From NCBI GenBank assembly GCA_011317545.1, contig WUJK01000009.1, positions 496,001 to 560,000 on the forward strand: 64,000 nucleotides of DNA. Direction: 5' to 3'. The translations under genes were made by a program, and so were the position numbers. The notes under the pieces were generated by a model. It did not search any database. It saw only the letters and a program-made list of their open reading frames with translations, and was not told where the DNA came from. Position 1 is the first letter of the stretch. The number at the start of each line of letters is the position of its first letter. Shown piece after piece: positions 23,544-36,132 of the stretch. The DNA comes from Coniella vitis. Its lineage: Eukaryota; Ascomycota; Sordariomycetes; Diaporthales; Schizoparmaceae.

Positions 23544-24278
23544 GGTGGCCAGTGGGCTCGAAGGAGAAGACTAAGAACAATAAGAGGAGGAAGCAGGGTA
23601 CCCAGATCATGATGATTATTCCGGAGCCTCATGGCCACAGGAAAATCGGTACCGTAAGCAAGTTGTTCGAATGCGCTTTCGGCCTAAACTCTCCGCGGAG
23701 GGTATCATTTGCGCTTTCATTTGCGGTTACTTTGGTATGCACAAGCCGAGGCATCCAAGGCAAATACTGCTTACTACTTACTAGCTTTCTTACAAAGCGT
23801 CTGAACAGTACCTGCAGCGAAAGGAGAGCGAACTCGTGTGTTGATTCGACGACATCCAATGCTCGCGGAGTGTCAGCTGCTGGGGGGGGGGGGCTGTAAG
23901 CTTTGTGCGACGCACCATGCTCGCTGTGCATTATCGTGACACATGCAGTATTAACCTTGATCATCCTTGCCGAGACAAGCGAGGGAACGACAGTCCTCTT
24001 TTCATCTTCAGACGGAGAGGAACGAACTACAACTTGAGACGAACTCGATCGAATCACAACCATGCAAGATGAGTCAAAGATGCAGGAAAAGTAGATAGAT
24101 ATGATGATGCTTTGCGCTGACGGGTATTAAAATGCTTTATATTGTCGTGGGCATGTGGTTTCTATTAGCCAAAAGCCCTCCAAAAAGGATATACTCCCGA
24201 GACAAGCTCATGTTTTGCTGCTCCTAACAGCCGCATATTTAGAACGTTGAAAATCATGTTATTCTATCGCATCTCCAA
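23544..24278. other. intergenic, promoter of the ankyrin-subtilisin gene
   Basis: This contains a run of twelve G at 23882-23893 and no gene. Confidence 0.5.
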
Positions 24279-24983
24279 TCACAAAGCAATGACGGCGCCG
24301 AGGACGCCAGCAATGACAGCACCTGCGATACCAACCTCGCGAGCAGCCGCGCCAGCGGTAGCCGCTGCAGATGTAGCAGACGACGACGACGAAGAGGACT
24401 TGGTCGACGAGCTAGACGACGACGAAGCCCCAGTAGTCTTTGTGCTCGAAGAGGTCGTGGTGGCGCTCACGCTGGCAACCCCCGAACTTCCACTGGCCGT
24501 GCCTGTCGCGAGAGCATCGTTGGAAGTGCAGATGGAGAAGTCCGTGGTGTCGGCGTCGTCATATTCGGTACACTGGGCAATAAGGTCGGCAACGTCCGAC
24601 GAGTACGACGAGTACCACTCGACCACGCTGGTAGAGTAGGCGCTGTACTCGGAGGTCAGCGAGGCGGGCACGCTGAAGTCGCAGGGGTCGCCGCTGGCCG
24701 CTGTGGCAGAAGCCTCGGCCCAGCTCTCAAGGTCGTCGGGAGGCGTGGGCAGGTCTGAGACGATGGCAAGCAGCGTAGCGGCGGCGGACTCGCAGGCTGG
24801 GTCCATGGACGCGGTGGGATAGTCGGAGTAGTACGAGTCGTCTGTGTAGGAGCCGTACGAATCGGTCTGGCGGGCGGCGATGGCGCGCTCAACGTCGAAC
24901 CGGGGCAGGGGCACGACCATGCGCTCCATGTTGGCAGAGACTGTCGCGGCGAAGGTGGCCACGAGGATGCTTGAGGAGTGCAT
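24279..24983 (-). CDS. secreted serine-rich GPI-anchored protein
   Basis: An intronless 234-residue protein; the ATG at 24983 gives a clean signal peptide (MHSSSILVATFAATVSA), whereas the longer frame upstream does not. After a Tyr/Ser/Asp-rich start (residues 35-60), a domain with four cysteines spans about residues 60-155 (ACESAAATLLAIVSDLPTPP, GDPCDFSVPASL, LIAQCTEYDD, FSICTSNDAL). A Ser/Thr-rich stalk and a hydrophobic tail (AGAAAREVGIAGAVIAGVLG) fit GPI anchoring. Similar four-Cys, Ser-rich surface proteins are common in Sordariomycetes, some annotated as infection-structure proteins. The function is not known. A TATA-like element (GATAAATACG on the minus strand) sits about 180 bp upstream. 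Confidence 0.8.
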   Translation of the reverse strand: MHSSSILVATFAATVSANMERMVVPLPRFDVERAIAARQTDSYGSYTDDSYYSDYPTASMDPACESAAATLLAIVSDLPTPPDDLESWAEASATAASGDPCDFSVPASLTSEYSAYSTSVVEWYSSYSSDVADLIAQCTEYDDADTTDFSICTSNDALATGTASGSSGVASVSATTTSSSTKTTGASSSSSSSTKSSSSSSSATSAAATAGAAAREVGIAGAVIAGVLGAVIAL

Positions 24984-26736
24984 GTTGGGGAGAGTTGTGA
25001 GGAATTGTCTGGTGGTCTTTGTCTGTAAGTGGTTGAACCTGAGGGAAGGCGTTGGGTATCGGGAGAACAGAGCAGATCTCAAGCAACCACTGGTCCAGGA
25101 GAGTGTGTTGAGAATGGAGTGACCAGGCAAGTCGAGGGAATTGCATCGCGGACGGACTGTGTCGTATTTATCTTGGGCTCGTCTTTGTATGCTCATCCGT
25201 GTGGCCTCCACCACTACATAGTAATAGTACTTTCTTGCTCACATAGTGGGCCGCCGAGAGCCATGATCCATCATCCAGCCCATGCCACCCAAATGTCTAG
25301 GCGCAGCCTTCCGGCAGAAACAGCCGTCCACATCACGCCCTTCTTTCTTAGTCCCCGTCTAGGCTGAGAGTCCGAAGAGCATGTGGCGTCGCGCCCCTCC
25401 CAGCCGCAGACAACTTAATCTACCCAATGGCTTAAACAAGCATAGCAGCTCCTCGGCTAGGACACTAGGAGGAGGATGCCTAACACAGCCGAGCGACTTA
25501 GCCTGAAGAAGGCTTCTTCCCCTGTTTTCTTAGGTCCTTATTCCAAAAAGACGCGCCCCCCAGAAAGGGGTGCCCGCCGCTTCGTCCGGAGGAGTCAGTC
25601 TCATCGGCCAGTAGCGTGCCTGGATGCACAAATAGCAGTCGTCCAATTACTTCTGGCGTGCCCCTGCACAGGATGCATGATAAACGGCTGGCATGGAAGC
25701 CCTTGGAGGCCTTTCCTACTTCCATACCTTGGGACGGAAATAAAGGGCCAGTCCGTTTCGTTTCTAGCTTGCCTGCTTGTCAGGCTTGGAATGTCTTGAA
25801 GGGGTCGTCGAGCCGAGCCCGACCCATTTCTTTGTTGCGGCGGATTAGCCCGCCACCTATTGAAGGATTGTGTAAGCCCGACCCATTTGTTTCTCTTGCT
25901 GAGCCTCAAGAAGCCTGCAGAAGTCATCTCAGCCGTTGCTGACAGGTCTGTCAAAGTAGTCTTCAAGCCAACATAGTAGGCGAATGAAGATTAAAAAAGA
26001 TGCATTTGCCAAGACGGTGCAACATTGCGGCTGGCTTGGCATGGGCGGCAAGGCATCACGACCCCAGGGAAGACAAAACAAAATCAGGGGCGCCCAGCAA
26101 GCGAGTAAGCTAGTGGTTAAGCTTCTTTTTTATCCTCCTGCTTTCGTATTCTTGCACTATGTATAATTAGCGGTGGACGATCTTGGCGAATACGCCAAGA
26201 CTGGGCCAGAGCAGCCAGAGTCACGACAGGGCGCTCGCCCTTTGCGCTAGGCAAAAATTTGCCATCGTATCCACGACTTGATAACTGATCAACAGGCAGC
26301 CTCGTGAAAAACCCTGTTGTTTGTGCGCTCACTGAAGCGGGCTTGACGGCAATCTCGGCGAGTCAGGCTGATGTACTGGCGTTCATCAGGTGTTGACTGC
26401 CAAAGTCGGGTGAAGAAGCCGTGCAATGTTTTCTTCTCTTTCTCATTGAATTCATCTACTGGTAAGGATGCATGGTGATGATTCTAAATGAATGTTGCCT
26501 GGAAATCAAAAACACTTATCATTGCTCGGCGCTCATATGACTAATGAGGTATCTGTTTGGAAAAAGGTCTGAGCTCAAGTGGGTGCGATTTGGAAAACAC
26601 ACGTACCCTGCCAGCCTGCCACAAAGAAGACTGTGATAAGAAGAAGTAAGGGGGACGTTCTCAAAGACCGCTACAATGGAATTTAGTATTGGATATAGGT
26701 GTAAAAGCACCACTAATCTACAACAATAACAAGAAT
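24984..26736. other. intergenic between GPI protein and tRNA
   Basis: This holds the promoter of the GPI protein, a GC-rich middle part (25370-25950) with short frames on both strands, and a near-repeat of GCCCGACCCATTT at about 25817 and 25876. No gene is supported. Confidence 0.45.
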
Positions 26737-26820
26737 GGTTTAGTGGTGTAGTGGTTATCACGTCAGTCTCACATTCCAAATGTGCACTGAAGGTCCCCAG
26801 TTCGATCCTGGGCTGAATCA
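26737..26820 (+). tRNA. tRNA-Val (anticodon CAC) with an 11-nt intron
   Basis: The acceptor stem GGTTTAG (26737-26743) pairs with CTGAATC plus discriminator A. The D-stem is GTG/CAC and the anticodon stem TCAGT/ACTGA. The T-arm CCCAG-TTCGATC-CTGGG has an intact B box. The loop between the anticodon stem halves is 18 nt. Placing the intron (TTCCAAATGTG) after position 37 leaves a normal 7-nt loop CTCACAC with anticodon CAC. The intron can pair with the anticodon (CACAT with ATGTG), as in bulge-helix-bulge splicing substrates. A TTTTT run at 26822-26826 is a fitting Pol III stop. Confidence 0.93.
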
Positions 26821-27934
26821 CTTTTTGCGCTTGAGCAAGCAGCAATTGTAGGCCATAATCGTCGTACGTTTTATTTTGCGCGGCGATGAGGAAGAAGTGA
26901 TTGAAGTACTATGTATATAGTAAATAAAACAAGCTTAATACCAGTAAGCAAAATACAACATCAGCGATGATTGAAGTTGAAGAATGCTCAGTGGGACTGT
27001 CGGAGAGATGCCAGTAAATTCGGGTTATCATTGCGTGCACTTCTCTAATTTATTATTGATATTAGACGAGTTTTTAATGATACTGCATTATCACACCAAT
27101 TTATATTGACGCCGCACTTATAAACATCACTGTGACTCATTTGGGTGACTTAAAAAAAACAAGGCAAGATATAATACGACATTGCGCTTGGGTATGACTG
27201 TTTTTCGGGTGGACCGTGAACAGCTCGCGGGCTCAGTTGCAAACGTTTGGAAAGCTTGAAAAGCAAAATCCATTGAAACTCTCAGAATGGAGTCCCCTTT
27301 ACCAAATCTGACGCGGGCATGCGAATGAATCTGTAAGATCTCCAGTGCTCAACTGATATGGTCAAGCGTTGTTTGTGCGATCAGCAACAACACTAGCATG
27401 ATTGATTGATGCTTTATTCGATAAGGTCTGTAATTGACTGTGAGAGTACTGGGCCTGATGGTCGAAAGCGCCAATTTTTAAAAGGGCAGAATATATACAT
27501 GTGCTTTTACAGCTTTAAAAAACCAATTCCACATAGCGCCTCAAAATACAACAATACGATCGAGTGGAAGAGCACAGAAAGGACGTAAGTTGCAAGGTGA
27601 AGTAATGTCATTGATCATTCTTAAAAAGCCCACAACAGCCAGCGGTTGTGCGCATGATGAAGAGCCGAATGCGGAAGAACTCAAATGCTAGCCCAGTATC
27701 TCTGATCCGTCCTGCAACTATGCGAATCGTGATTTGCCCCCCTAACTTTCTGTGCAAGGTCATCCATTATTCCCTTCAAAAATGCCCAATCCCTTCCGGA
27801 TCATCTAAAGTCTGCCGTGCATATTCTCAAGTTCCTCGTGAAATTAAAACTGCATTCGCAGCTGTGGTTGCAAAAACAGCACCCTATTTGTTGCGCGTTG
27901 AGTAGTTCGTAGTCACTGCTCAGACTGAAAACCT
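26821..27934. other. AT-richer intergenic DNA
   Basis: After the Pol III terminator this stretch is visibly richer in A/T than its surroundings and contains the near-palindrome TACTATGTATATAGTA (26907-26922). Short frames show no protein features. A decayed repeat is possible but not shown. Confidence 0.45.
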
Positions 27935-29603
27935 CTACCTTCTGCTAGGAAGCGCATGGTCAAGACAAGATAGAACCTGCACGCCGAGTTAGCCACCAAA
28001 GAGCCCGACTATATCCGAGGTGCGGGAGATTGCGGAACATAGCAGTATCAACTTACATCAGTTCCGACAGCGCCCTGGTTACCCAAGTACCGCGCCATGC
28101 CCCTCACCAATTCAATCTGCTCGTCAACCGTCAATCCGGTGATGGCGGTCTCCAAGACGCCGCCAAGAGAGACCTTGTGCGTGGCGATGAACGAGTGGTA
28201 ATACAAGAAGGTGAAGAAGCCCATGATAAATTGACAGTCCATACGGTCCGTCATGCCGCCGTGCCCGGGGATGGAATGTCCAAAGTCCTTGATCTTGAAT
28301 GTTCGCTTAAGACCAGAGGCGAAAAACCCACCGAAGGGGGCGATGAGAGATGCGAAAGTTGCAAAGATCATCGTGTGGATTTGCATCGGCGCCATGGTAA
28401 CGCTGAAGTGAGTGTTCGCAGGGAGGAAGACCAAGTCAGGGAGCTCGTAGGTGTGCGGAAGAAATACTGGATTGGGGTCGCAATGAAGACCAGTGAAGAC
28501 GTTTGCGCCAAAGTCCTGCAAGTTCTATTAGCTCCACAAAATGCACATAAAAATAAACCAGACGCTCACTTACAGTGGCTGGGCAGATAAAGTAGCCGCT
28601 GCGCATCATCAGATTCGTCAAGCCATAGCCAAAGATGATGGTCATGACCCAAGCGCCAACGAAACCCTCAACTGTCTTCTTGGGAGAGAGCTTGATGAGC
28701 TGCGTCCGTCCAAAAGTTATACCACAGATGTATGCAAAGATATCATTTGTGATGACCAAAGCAGCAGGAAGGAAAAACCATATCAAGCCTTCAAAGATGT
28801 TGTTCATGATGAAATGGGCTTGGACAACGATGATCAAGAGCGCCATGTGCGTCCAGGCAAACTGCGTGAACTGGAATTTGAGATGACCGGCCTTGAGCGA
28901 CGCGACAAAGAACACAAAACCTGCAAGTTGTAAGTCACACGTTCGAACAAACGGCTAACGGCACAGCCAGTGGTTCCACACAAACACAGCCAATCAAGGC
29001 CGACAACTTACCAATAATGTAGAGCATGAAGCTGATGAAGCGGTGGTGGGTGGCCAGCGGCAACAGCATCTTGTCCACCAAGACCACATGCTTGAAGTAA
29101 TATATGACGCTTTCTCCATAGAGAAAGTACATAGTCGTCGCGAGCCAGTACCAGTTGAGGCTCTTGGTCGAGCGCAGCTGGCGAGCCTTTGTAGGCACGC
29201 TAGCAATGGCAATGACTTCCTTGAACGAGATGACCTGGACAATGGTGATGATGAGGATGACGTAGATGTGGCCCATGAAGAGGGCGGCGAAGAAACCCCC
29301 AATCATGATCAGCGTCCATATTCCACGAGTGATGAAGTTTGCCTTCTTCTTCTCGTACTCGGCACGTTGGGTTTCGGCTGATTCTTTCTGCAACAGAGCA
29401 TCTCGTAAGCATGAATCTACGAAGGGCTGCCTAATCACTGAAGCAATGTGTCTCACCTCGGCGATGTCTTTCATCTGGGGCGAGGCCCGCGTGCGGGTGG
29501 GGGAGCCATCCTCACTAGCCTCAGAGATGCTTGCGCGGCGGCCATCCGTGTTGCCATTGCCCTTCCTGTGGGGGAACTTGACGCCTCTACGCCCGTTACC
29601 CAT
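27935..29603 (-). CDS. CDS1: phosphatidate cytidylyltransferase (CDP-diacylglycerol synthase)
   Basis: Five exons, 29603-29457, 29387-29012, 28920-28574, 28515-28057 and 27976-27935, with introns of 69, 91, 58 and 80 bp, give 456 residues, near the yeast length. The enzyme makes CDP-diacylglycerol from phosphatidic acid and CTP in the ER membrane, the precursor of phosphatidylinositol, phosphatidylserine and cardiolipin. After a basic, Ser-rich N-terminus come about eight hydrophobic segments (WTLIMIGGFFAALFMGHIYV, MALLIIVVQAHFIMNNIF). Conserved ITNDIFAYICGITFGRTQLI and SPKKTVEGFVGAW precede the family signature starting SGLKRTFKIKDFG and ending IPGHGGMTDRMD. The tiny last exon is less certain: without it the protein ends five residues after exon 4, but the GTAAGT donor and GCTAAC branch point favour splicing. 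Confidence 0.93.
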
Positions 29604-30927
29604 CTTGTATGGTTGCGCACACAGGGTCGAGACGTATACGATGCCTGGAAGGACTGGTAAGCTGCCGTTGGCGCTGTGCTTGACGGCGGCAAGGTCGCGG
29701 CCGAGCTTGACGGTGGAGCGGAGCTATCGGAAGAGAAGGAGAGGATGCGTGGTATGCTCAGAAGAACATTGCTTGGTGCAGACGCTGTGGAGAGATCTGT
29801 TACGAGGTAGTCCAAGTGTGATCAAGAGAGCGTGCTGGTGGTTGCTGGGCCTAGGAGGATTGCAGTAGGTAGATGGTAATCAGCACAATTGTAGTCGGGT
29901 CTTTTTGGCTGGGCGGCCGAGTGCAAAGCATGCTCCTAATTGTGGAGTCGTGCAAATTGGGGCTTTTTTTCAGCTACGTCACGATGCTGTGGCTTGGCAT
30001 TCAGGCATTCAAAGGTTTCACGCAACTGAACCCAGCCGGGTTTACGAACTTCACAAGGCTGCCTTACTTGATGTTTCCTGCTCTCCGTTGCGTTTACCGA
30101 TAGCACTCCTGCTTGAAGATGCCATGTGCCTGCAATGCAGCAAACGAATATTAGATTCGACATTGTGTGATTCTGTGCTTGCTGCTCTTCACTAGCTGGT
30201 ATGTGAATCAACTGGGTGAATTTGCAGAGGGTCGATAGGGCTTTGACGGGGGCAGCAAGCACTACGGAGGAAGGTCTAACGCTGCCGACTTACCTCACCG
30301 ATTTGCAGCAATAGCAGCAATTCAATGGCTTAAGTCTGCCCGTGTAAGCCGTCTCACATTGAAAGCGCCAGCATAACACTTGCTAGACTGGGAAGAGCAC
30401 CAATGTATCTTGTTCGCTCCGCATGTGAATAGGTAACCCAGTCTTCGTTCATTATTTTCCCTTTTCCCTTTCGTTGAATGGCAGCTTCTCAAGCTATACT
30501 ATCATAGTAAAGGCTTGCTTGCTCTTTCTTGTTTGGTTTGCATGTGAATGTGGCTCCTTATCGCCCCGATAAGAAGCAAGTGTGGCTTAACCTCTCAATC
30601 TACCCTTGTCAGTTTTTGGTCGCGAATCTAGACATTCCCATGTCTGCTTGAAACATTCCAATATCGCGCATTTATACCTCACCTCAACCTCCACAACAGA
30701 TACCATCCTTTTTTGAACCACTGATTCTCCACCTCGTTACTACAGACTCTTCACTCGTCACCTTCTCTGCCCCGGCGACATCCACCCCGTGCATATCCTG
30801 CTGTTGCTGCAGAGCAGAGCTCAAGCGACACTTTGGCATTACCTGGGCCCAAACCGGCGGCCAGGGTACCTTCTGCCCTCATACCAGCACTCTGGCCCTT
30901 TTGAACTTGCTGTACTAGACAGAAGGA
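29604..30927. promoter_or_regulatory. divergent promoter region between CDS1 and CTK2
   Basis: This is 1.3 kb shared by the two divergent genes. The part next to CTK2 (30600-30920) is CT-rich (for example CCTCACCTCAACCTCCACAAC), a typical fungal leader. No gene is seen inside. Confidence 0.5.
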
Positions 30928-32357
30928 ATGGCCCCAACCGGTCCCAAATCATCATATCCTCAACGGAGACCGACCCCTCCGCCACCGGTAGACGAGAGCC
31001 CAAAGGGACCCAACCCAGGCAACATTGCTTTGTCGAACCAGTTCCGATTTGAGCAGAGCGTACGCCGACTGCAGAAAGAATATGGATGCGATCCAGCAAG
31101 AGAAGACTCATATCGTATACAAGGCGTTCAATTGATTGATTCTGTTCGCCAAGCTCTACGTCTGTGAGTGTTTGGTCCGCAATATTCACTGTTGCGCCGG
31201 AACCCAAGATGACTGACCATCTCCTCAGACCTGTGAAGACCTTCACAACTGCCTGCACCTACTACCATCTCTTCCGACTTTGTCACCGCGATGCTGAATA
31301 CAACTATCAAGATGCTTCCCTTGCTTCACTATTCATGGCTTGCAAGGTTGAAGACACCATCAAGAAGTCAAAGGAAATATTGTGTGCTGCCTACAACATC
31401 AAGAACCCAGACCATCCTACAACTCAAGATGATAAAGTGCGCCAGCCAGCTCAACCCATTAATCAAATACGTATAGCCGTACTAACAAGCCACGAATAGG
31501 TCTTTGACAGTCCTCACAAGATCATTATTGGTTTAGAGCGCCATATTCTTGAGACGATCGGCTTCGACTTTCGCGCCCGCTACCCACAAAAGGTGCTTGT
31601 CAAGATGGTGCGTTACTTGTACCACCCCGATGTGGCCCGAGAGATGCTCCCCATGAGCTATGCTATATCCATCGATATGTACAAGACTTTTGCGCCAATC
31701 AAGGCATCCACCTTTACCATGGTCCTGGCCATCATCGAAGTCGCTGCATTGCTCAACGATATCGCTGTCGAGAAGATACGCTCGCTGGATCTCGCAAAGT
31801 ACCATACGAACCGGCGAAGTATCTTGGAGATCATGCTGGACCTGCTGGATGTGTATACGCAATTCAGCAAGTACACAGACGTGGGAATGAGGTTCGAGTT
31901 GTCCAAATTTATTGACGTCAAGATCAAGTTGAATCAAGAGGTCGACAACAGCGAGGGCTCCCTTCGCCGCTACGACATTTGGTGTGAACGATGTGAAGAT
32001 GATGATAAGATCAGGTATCCTATCACACCTGGCTCTGCCACATCTCCCGCGGCTACAGGCTCATCGTCAGGTGGGAAGCGGTCCAAATTGGGCCAGGAGC
32101 CTCAGACAATGCGTTTTGTGTATGATGCCGAGGAAGCGAGGAAGGAAAAGGACACAAATGATGAGTACACAAAGCAGGAGTATGAGGAGTACGAGATGGA
32201 GGTCGAAGAGAAGATTCCAGAACCAGAACCACGCCATCATCATCCTAGAGACCGTGGCCGGCACGGACCTCGCAATCATCACGAGTCCAGTTGGGGACCG
32301 TATCCACGAGCGCGACATGACCGGCATAAAGGCGGTCGAAAGGGCGGGTATTATTGA
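30928..32357 (+). CDS. CTK2: cyclin subunit of the RNA polymerase II CTD kinase (CTDK-I beta)
   Basis: Exons 30928-31163, 31229-31436 and 31500-32357, with introns of 65 and 63 bp (the second has a TACTAAC branch point), give 433 residues. A Pro-rich start leads into a cyclin fold: FRFEQSVRRLQKEYGCDP and TFTTACTYYHLFRLCHRD with ASLASLFMACKVEDTIKKSK (first cyclin box), then HKIIIGLERHILETIGFDF (second box). The C-terminus has a mixed acidic segment and a His/Arg/Gly-rich tail. Ctk2 pairs with the kinase Ctk1 and with Ctk3 and phosphorylates Ser2 of the polymerase CTD during elongation, in the nucleus. The second donor reads GTGCGC, somewhat weak. Cyclin K/T-type proteins are the alternative, but the segment around YDIWCERCEDDDKIRYP fits Ctk2 better. 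Confidence 0.87.
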
Positions 32358-33567
32358 GCGGTGGATAGCCTCCATTTTCCCCCACAGAAACACAGATGCG
32401 TCGGGCCATCGAAATGCCTAGCGGTCAGTGTTGGGGTTCCCGCGCGGCGTCTGTCACCCAAATTGGCCCCACAGCTCTCCGTACGAACTTTTTCTTTCGG
32501 GTGATCTCAAACCTTTTTCAGTCGGGCAGCCCTATGTCGCACAGGAGATCTGAAAGCAAGTGCTCGAAAAGCCTTGCCTTCCGCTTACCCGTTGGATTCT
32601 ATGTCTGGCGGAAATCGTCACACACCTGCACAAACATGTTCTGTGCCTTCAGCGACTCCCATGAAGATACGAAAAATGATGCGGTGGCTACTTTTGAAAG
32701 GCGAACGGACGTTCCCGGACTTACTATGTACGTCTGTTAGCCGAAGCCAAGAGTCGAAAGGATGCTTACCGCAGCGAGCTGATGTGGGGATACTACTTAT
32801 TTTTCAAGATCACTGTCGAACAGATCTCCATTTATTGTGTTGAGGGCTCCAATGATTACGTGGGTTCAATGCAGCATTTACAAAGAACCAGCTTAGTACA
32901 TAGTATATGTGCTCTGGAACTCCCGAAATGGACCCGGACTTTCCAATGTGTAGCCTATGGGACAACATGCCGGAACTGGCCAGAGCTTGTTCCCCAGATT
33001 CCCCGCGTTCTACCCCATGGATGCAGAGCACCAAAACTCGTCAAGGACTAGCCCCACACGAGATCATGTGAGGTTGGAACTCGGCCCCGACCCTGAGTGG
33101 TCGTTTGGACGTAACGCCGCACCGGACTATTCCAAATCAAGACAGCGTCCGCGCGAAGCTTGATTGCCCAGGTCACAGTGTCCGCCCACCAAATGCCCAA
33201 CTTCAACCTGTTATTGTCATGGGCTATCTCCACCCGGATCCCCTTAGAAGGCCCGATTGCTCTCAAACTACGACCATGCCTACGGCAGTGGTCTCGAGTG
33301 AATTGGTGTGGTTATGCATGAGGAGATCTGAGAAGAGAGTGCTTGACCCCTCACCGAAAGGAAGGCGGAGATGACGGCGGTATGGACAGTTGTGAATCTG
33401 GCAAGTCGACGTCACAATGGTGAGTCTTGCGCGCGCAAGGAACGCGCAGGATGTGATAAATACAACAATAACTTCCCTCTGGGACTGCTTTGAAAGGAGC
33501 CTCGTTCTGCACGCAAAAGACTGCTGATTTCCTTCACCTGCGGGCTTTGTGGTTTTTGTTTTGCACA
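32358..33567. other. intergenic upstream of the beta-glucosidase gene
   Basis: This contains the dispersed motif AGTACATAGTATATG (32895-32909). The short frames look random. The last 200 bp are the probable GH3 promoter. Confidence 0.5.
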
Positions 33568-36132
33568 ATGTCCAGCTCGGTCTTGTACAGCCTTTTGGGC
33601 CTTCTGGCCTGCCAGGCCCTTGCCCAGTCCGATATAATCACTGAAGAGTCGTACTTTTACGGCGAGTCTCCGCCCTTCTATCCTAGTCCAAATGCTTCGG
33701 TCACAGCCAACTGGGCAGTGGCCTATGAGAAGGCAAGAGCGCTCGTCGGACAGTTGACACTCGAGGAAAAGGTGAAGATTTCCATTCTTTGGTGGCCATA
33801 AATACCAGGACCGCCGAGTCGTCATCGAGAGAAGACAAAGGGAGAGAGGGGCTCAATGGGATATGTCCCTGTGGAATGAAACACAGGCTAATGCGAACCG
33901 ACAGGTCAACCTTACTGGTGGCATTTCGCAACACGAAACCGGTTGTTCTGGCAGCATTGCTGCTCTTGAGCGCGTCAACTTCCCCGGTCTGTGTCTGTCT
34001 GACGCAGGCAACGGTATACGCAATACCGATTATGTCACATCGTGGGCATCGGGTTGGTCCGTCGGTGCCTCCTGGAATCGCGACCTGGCCCACCAGCGTG
34101 CCTTGGGCATCGCGGGCGAATTTCGCAAAAAGGGATCTAACATTGCCTTGGGCCCCGTAGTCGGTCCCCTTGGCAGAATTGCAGAAAATGGCCGGAACTG
34201 GGAAGGTTTCTCCAACGACCCTTACCTCTGCGGTGCGCTGGCCTACGAGACAGTGCAGGGCATGCAGAGCGTCGGAGTGATTACCAGCGTCAAGCATTTT
34301 ATTGGTTATGAGCAGGAGACGAACCGTAATGCTGAGGGCAACGTTTCGAGTGTGAGCTCGAACCTGGACGACAAGACCATGCACGAGCTTTACCTCTGGT
34401 GAGTTGAGCAAGTCTCTTTTTGATCAAGTGTCTGTGCATCCATATTTGGCATAACTGACAAGAACGATTACAAAGGCCTTTCCAGGATGCGGTCCACGCT
34501 GGCACAGGTAACATCATGTGCTCGTATAACAGGATCAATGGCTCTTGGGCCTGCCAAAACAGCTATGCGTTGAACAATCTCCTTAAGACTGAGCTTGGCT
34601 TCCAGGGTTTTGTTGTCTCAGACTGGAATGGGCAACACTCAGGCGTGGCCAGTGCTAATGCTGGTCTCGACATGGTGATGCCTTCAGGCAGCAAGTTCTG
34701 GGGTGACAACCTCACGCTTGCCGTCACCAACGGCTCTGTGACTGCTGACCGTGTCGACGACATGGCAACGAGAATCCTTGCTTCATGGTACCAGATGGGC
34801 CAGGACTCGGCCGACTATCCAGCGCCAGGAAGCGGCCTCGCTTATGAGAACACTGTTGACCATGAGAGAGTCATTGGATGGAACAAGAGCTTCAAGGACG
34901 TCGTCTACCGGGGTGCCGTTGAAGGCCATGTCCTGGTCAAGAATGTCAACAACGCGCTGCCCCTCGAGTCGCCCCAGCTCATTTCCATCTATGGCTACTC
35001 CGCGAAGACACCCGACTCCTATTATCCAGGCAACGATGGTTGGAGCCAGGGCGAGTATTCGCTTTCCGCCAACGATACTCGGACTTCTAGCCTGAACGAC
35101 CAGGCTGGTCTCGGTATCGCCACCAACGGTACCATCATTTCTGGCGGTGGCTCCGGTGCCAACAACCCCGCGTACATTTACTCGCCGTTTAGTGCCCTCA
35201 GCGTTCGTGCCCAAGAAGATATAACCAGTCTCTACTGGGACTTTGAGAGCACTGATCCGGAGGTTGACCCTAGCTCGGATGCCTGTATCGTCGACGTCAA
35301 TGCGTTTGCGGCGGAGGGATGGGACAGGCCCAACCTGCACGATGACTACACCGACAGCATCATCCTCAATGTCGCCGCCAAGTGCGCTAACACGATTGTC
35401 ATCTTTCAAAATGCCGGCGCTCGTCTCGTCGACACCTTCATCGACCATCCCAATGTCACTGCCCTTATCTTTGCTCACGTGCCAGGTCAAGACAGCGGCA
35501 AAGCCCTCGTCGCGCTGCTGTACGGCGACGAGAATTTCTCGGGCAAGATGCCCTACTCAATCCCCAAGAACGAAACCGACTATGCTGGCCTCGATGCTCC
35601 CGCTTTGCCCGAGGGCGAGTTTGCGCTCTTCCCCCAGGCCAACTTCACCGAAGGTATTTACATTGACTACCGCGCCTTCGACGCCAAAAACATTACCCCT
35701 CGCTACGAGTTTGGCTTCGGTCTGAGCTACACGACGTTTGCATTCTCGGGTCTGAATGTTGCGCTCAACAGCACCGCCTCGACGGCGTCGTACCCCACTG
35801 GCCAGATTGTTGAGGGTGGCCAGGAGGATCTGTGGGATGTTATTGCGACGGTCAGCGCCAGCGTGACCAACACGGGCAGCGTCGCGGGCGCTGAGGTGGC
35901 GCAGTTGTACGTCGGCATCCCAGGCGGTCCTGTCAAGCAACTGCGTGGCTTTGAGAAGCCGACTCTTGAGGTTAATGGCACGGCGAGCGTGTCCTTCCCA
36001 CTAACGAGACGTGACTTGAGCACGTGGGATGTTGTTGCGCAAAAGTGGTTGTTGCAGACGGGCAGCTATGCTATCTATGTTGGTAGCAGCAGCAGAGACT
36101 TGCCGTTGACGGGCACCCTTACCATTTCATAA
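33568..36132 (+). CDS. secreted GH3 beta-glucosidase
   Basis: Exons 33568-33771, 33905-34398 and 34476-36132, with introns of 133 and 77 bp, give 784 residues. The signal peptide is MSSSVLYSLLGLLACQALAQ. The GH3 N-domain contains LCLSDAGNGIRNTDYVTSW, GSNIALGPVVGPLGR, GRNWEGFSNDPYLCGALAY, SVKHFIGYEQETNRN and the nucleophile Asp (about 282) in GFVVSDWNGQHSG. The C-domain has YPGNDGWSQGEYS and conserved FGFGLSYTTFAFSGL. A fibronectin-III-like end (AEVAQLYVGIPGGPVKQLRG) follows. Many Asn-x-Ser/Thr sites fit secretion. Family enzymes release glucose from cellobiose and other beta-glucosides, so a role in cellulose or glucan breakdown is likely; substrate preference cannot be read from sequence. 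Confidence 0.94.

Noticed and set aside
25817..25890. Near-repeat of GCCCGACCCATTT as a possible transposon target duplication
   Set aside because: No element or terminal inverted repeat lies between the copies.
26519..26845. 108-codon minus-strand frame
   Set aside because: It runs antisense through the tRNA gene and has no protein features.
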